Assembly: GCA_003694325.1 (NCBI GenBank)
Contig: RFKJ01000532.1
Location: 1-10,144, forward strand
Source of the DNA: Deltaproteobacteria bacterium
Lineage (GTDB): Bacteria; Myxococcota_A; UBA796; UBA2385
Length of the DNA: 10,144 nucleotides
Reading direction: 5' to 3'
The position numbers were made by a program, and so were the translations under genes. The notes beneath the pieces are model-generated. The model was not told the DNA's origin. It saw only the letters and a list, made by a program, of their open reading frames with translations, and made no database searches. This document shows, one piece after another, positions 9,020-10,144 of the stretch. Each line of letters opens with the position of its first letter. The first letter of the stretch is position 1.

Positions 9020-9042
9020 CGGCAATATAGTGCATGTTGCCG
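9020..9042. promoter_or_regulatory. Imperfect palindrome, candidate BoxR operator
   Basis: CGGCAA (9020-9025) and TTGCCG (9037-9042) are perfect inverted arms separated by 11 nt, with further AT/AT pairing at 9027-9028 and 9034-9035. The spacing of arm centres, about 17 bp, suits a dimeric helix-turn-helix protein. The site lies just upstream of the candidate boxC -35 and contains TGCA, the tetranucleotide reported for operators of the homologous BzdR. Binding by this window's regulator is inferred. Confidence 0.5.
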
Positions 9043-9098
9043 TTGTGGTGGGCATCCTGCAGGCGAGTTTTTTGTGGAGAATCCGTGCTGCTGCCCAC

Positions 9099-9127
9099 CT
9101 GTCGGGTTCGTGTTGATGCATTATAGT
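9099..9127 (+). promoter_or_regulatory. Candidate boxR promoter (leaderless)
   Basis: TATAGT (9122-9127) is a near-consensus -10, with a weak CTGTCG (9099-9104) 17 nt upstream as -35. The ATG at 9133 begins only 5 nt after the -10, so transcription would start at or beside the start codon, and no Shine-Dalgarno is present. Confidence 0.55.
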
Positions 9128-9132
9128 GCCGC

Positions 9133-9846
9133 ATGATGCTGGTGTTCATCGGCGAGCGCCTCCGGTCCCGGCGGCAGGCCCTGGGGCTGAGCCAGGCGGC
9201 GGTGTGTCGGGCTGCGGGGGTCTCGCCGCGCTTTCTCAGCCAGGTGGAGGCCGGGCGGGGCAACATCAGCGTCAACCGGCTGGCCGACATCTGTGCCGCG
9301 CTGGACCTGCCGCTCGCCCAGCTCTTTGCCGGCCTGGGGCCGGGCGGCCCCCGGAGCATCGCCCTGGTGGGGCTCCGCGGGGCCGGCAAGAGCACCATCG
9401 GCGCCCGGCTGGCGGCGCGTCGGGGCCTGCCCTTCGTCGAGCTGGACAAGGTGATCGAGGCCCGGGCGGGCATGAGCCTCGGCGAGCTGTTCGAGCTGGG
9501 GGGCGAGCCTCGCTACCGGCAGGTCGAGGCCGAGGCGGTGGACGCCATCCTCGACGGACCGCCCGTGGTCATGGCCACCGGCGGAGGGCTGGTCAGCGCG
9601 CCGGCCACCTGGCAGCGCCTGCGCCGGGGCGCCCGGACGGTCTGGTTGAAGGCGCACCCCCGGTCCCACCTCGTCCGGGTGCAGGCCCAGGGAGACCTGC
9701 GTCCGATGCGGGGGCGGCCGGATCCCCTGGGAGAGCTGCAGCACATCCTCGACGAGCGGGCGCCGCTGTACGCCGAGGCCGATCTCCACATCGACACCGA
9801 CGCACTGGGGGTGGACGAGATCGTGGACCGGCTGGCGGACTGGTAG
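9133..9846 (+). CDS. boxR: BoxR/BzdR-type regulator: XRE HTH fused to shikimate-kinase-like domain
   Basis: This 237-residue protein joins an XRE/Cro helix-turn-helix (about 6-66; SQAAVCRAAGVSPRFLSQVEAG carries the two helices) to a shikimate-kinase-like domain (about 74-237). The latter has a Walker A loop, G80-LRGAGKST88, FVELDKVIEARAG, the GGG turn at 150-152, a lid-like DLRPMRGRP and a terminal ERAPLYAEAD. Known BoxR and BzdR proteins have this architecture. They bind benzoyl-CoA through the kinase-like domain, have lost shikimate phosphorylation, and are released from box/bzd promoters as a result. The divergent boxCB operon makes the assignment strong. This copy is shorter than the roughly 300-residue BzdR: only about 8 residues join the domains, so the long inter-domain linker is nearly absent. 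ATGATG at 9133/9136 leaves two possible starts. It is not a biosynthetic AroK, because it carries the HTH. Confidence 0.93.
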   Translation: MMLVFIGERLRSRRQALGLSQAAVCRAAGVSPRFLSQVEAGRGNISVNRLADICAALDLPLAQLFAGLGPGGPRSIALVGLRGAGKSTIGARLAARRGLPFVELDKVIEARAGMSLGELFELGGEPRYRQVEAEAVDAILDGPPVVMATGGGLVSAPATWQRLRRGARTVWLKAHPRSHLVRVQAQGDLRPMRGRPDPLGELQHILDERAPLYAEADLHIDTDALGVDEIVDRLADW

Positions 9847-9859
9847 CCGGCCGGTGGTC

Positions 9860-9885
9860 TATGCTCCGACCTCCTCCCCTGGAGG
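9860..9885 (+). promoter_or_regulatory. Compact leader of the terminal gene: -10-like box, SD-masking hairpin, SD
   Basis: TATGCT (9860-9865) is followed after 15 nt by GGAGG (9881-9885), CCGCC and ATG. CCTCC (9870-9874) can pair with GGAGG over a 6-nt TCCCCT loop. It lies in the 44-nt gap after the boxR-like stop. The arrangement copies that of the Rieske gene at 4415-4444. Promoter function is inferred. Confidence 0.5.
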
Positions 9886-9890
9886 CCGCC

Positions 9891-10144
9891 ATGGCCACCC
9901 TGGTCTGCACCCTGTCGAAGCCCCTCTCCCTGGCCGACGCCGCCGGGCTGCCGCCGTCGGCGGTGGTCGACAACCACGAAGGCGGGGCCTCCGTCCGGGT
10001 GGAGGTGGACGGGGCGGACCTCGCGGCGGTGGTGGACGCGGCGGTGGCCCTGGGGCGGCTGCTGCCCGACGCCACCATCGCGGTGGAGGACGACCGGCCG
10101 GTGGCGCTGCCGGCGACCACTCCCTCGCCGGGGCGGGGGGCGGC
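9891..10144 (+). CDS. Unrecognised protein, 3' partial
   Basis: An open frame starts at the ATG at 9891, with GGAGG 5 nt upstream, and runs off the window after 84 codons with no stop. It begins MATLVCTLSKPLSLADAAGL and continues with an Ala/Val/Asp/Gly-rich, predominantly acidic sequence (VRVEVDGADLAAVVDAAVALGRLLPDATIAVEDD as two strands and a helix, shown here only in outline), then a Pro/Thr/Gly-rich stretch that looks like a linker. There is no signal peptide or transmembrane segment. I do not recognise the family. It follows the boxR-like gene by 44 nt with its own -10-like box, so it may be separately transcribed. The coding call rests on the ribosome site and GC-rich third positions. 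Confidence 0.6.
   Translation, partial: MATLVCTLSKPLSLADAAGLPPSAVVDNHEGGASVRVEVDGADLAAVVDAAVALGRLLPDATIAVEDDRPVALPATTPSPGRGA

Larger units (their letters stand above)
8984..9135 (+). repeat. Three TATAG(T/C)GC...CATG repeats in the boxC-boxR control region
   Basis: TATAGCGC at 8984-8991, TATAGTGC at 9026-9033 and TATAGTGC at 9122-9129, each followed within 0-2 nt by CATG (8994, 9033 and 9132). The first overlaps the boxC -10, the second is the core of the palindrome, and the third is the -10 and start of the boxR-like gene. Starts are 42 and 96 bp apart. They may be operator copies bound by BoxR; some resemblance to -10 boxes could be coincidental. Confidence 0.45.

Noticed and set aside
9055..9075. 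Palindromic CCTGCAGG and T-run as a terminator or attachment site
   Set aside because: The 8-bp palindrome has no loop, the T-run follows after unrelated bases, and no second copy or integrase gene is present.
8922..9473. N-terminal extension of BoxC beyond 8921
   Set aside because: It would cross the divergent control region and antisense the regulator's HTH. The ATG at 8921 has a ribosome site and gives the family's normal length.
9352..9846. Separate shikimate kinase gene (aroK)
   Set aside because: It is in frame with and continuous from the helix-turn-helix domain, and the box context fits the BoxR/BzdR fusion.

Overview
This is a GC-rich (roughly 70%) bacterial chromosomal window, dense with genes. 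Most intergenic gaps are short and many starts have a GGAG(G) ribosome site. The gene content (aerobic benzoyl-CoA 'box' catabolism, a Gly-rich-linker CAP protein, a Rieske/radical-SAM cluster) and the base composition fit a Myxococcota-like or other high-GC environmental bacterium. That taxonomic guess is weak because no rRNA or other marker is present.

Layout, left to right: (1) the 3' part of a secreted CAP/SCP-domain protein (2-493, +). (2) A tightly packed leftward four-gene unit (4414 to 532): Rieske non-haem iron oxygenase, a protein I do not recognise, a radical SAM enzyme, and a 2-oxoglutarate/Fe(II)-oxygenase-like protein. Junctions are 9 nt, a 1-nt TGATG overlap and a 4-nt ATGA overlap, so this is almost certainly one translationally coupled operon. 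(3) A divergent M48-type zinc metallopeptidase (4567-5580, +). (4) A GC-rich stem-loop at 5595-5620 in a 237-bp convergent gap that otherwise shows nothing. (5) A leftward boxC-boxB pair (8921 to 5818), encoding the ring-cleaving lyase and the diiron epoxidase of aerobic benzoyl-CoA degradation. (6) A 211-bp divergent control region with a 23-bp imperfect palindrome and three TATAG(T/C)GC repeats. (7) A rightward boxR/bzdR-type regulator (9133-9846), an XRE helix-turn-helix fused to a shikimate-kinase-like domain. (8) The 5' end of an unrecognised gene (9891 to the window edge, +).

How it works together: BoxR-type proteins sense benzoyl-CoA and control box genes, so the divergent region is probably where this regulator controls boxCB and itself. 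BoxB needs the reductase BoxA, and the pathway also needs benzoate-CoA ligase and an aldehyde dehydrogenase (BoxD). None of these is in the window. The Rieske/unknown/radical-SAM/2OG cluster is the least explained part. It unites three oxygen- or radical-based chemistries around one orphan protein and may be an undescribed tailoring or catabolic pathway. Three genes (Rieske, M48, terminal partial gene) share a compact start layout: a TANNNT box, 14-15 nt, then GGAG(G) and the start codon. The boxR-like gene instead appears to be leaderless.
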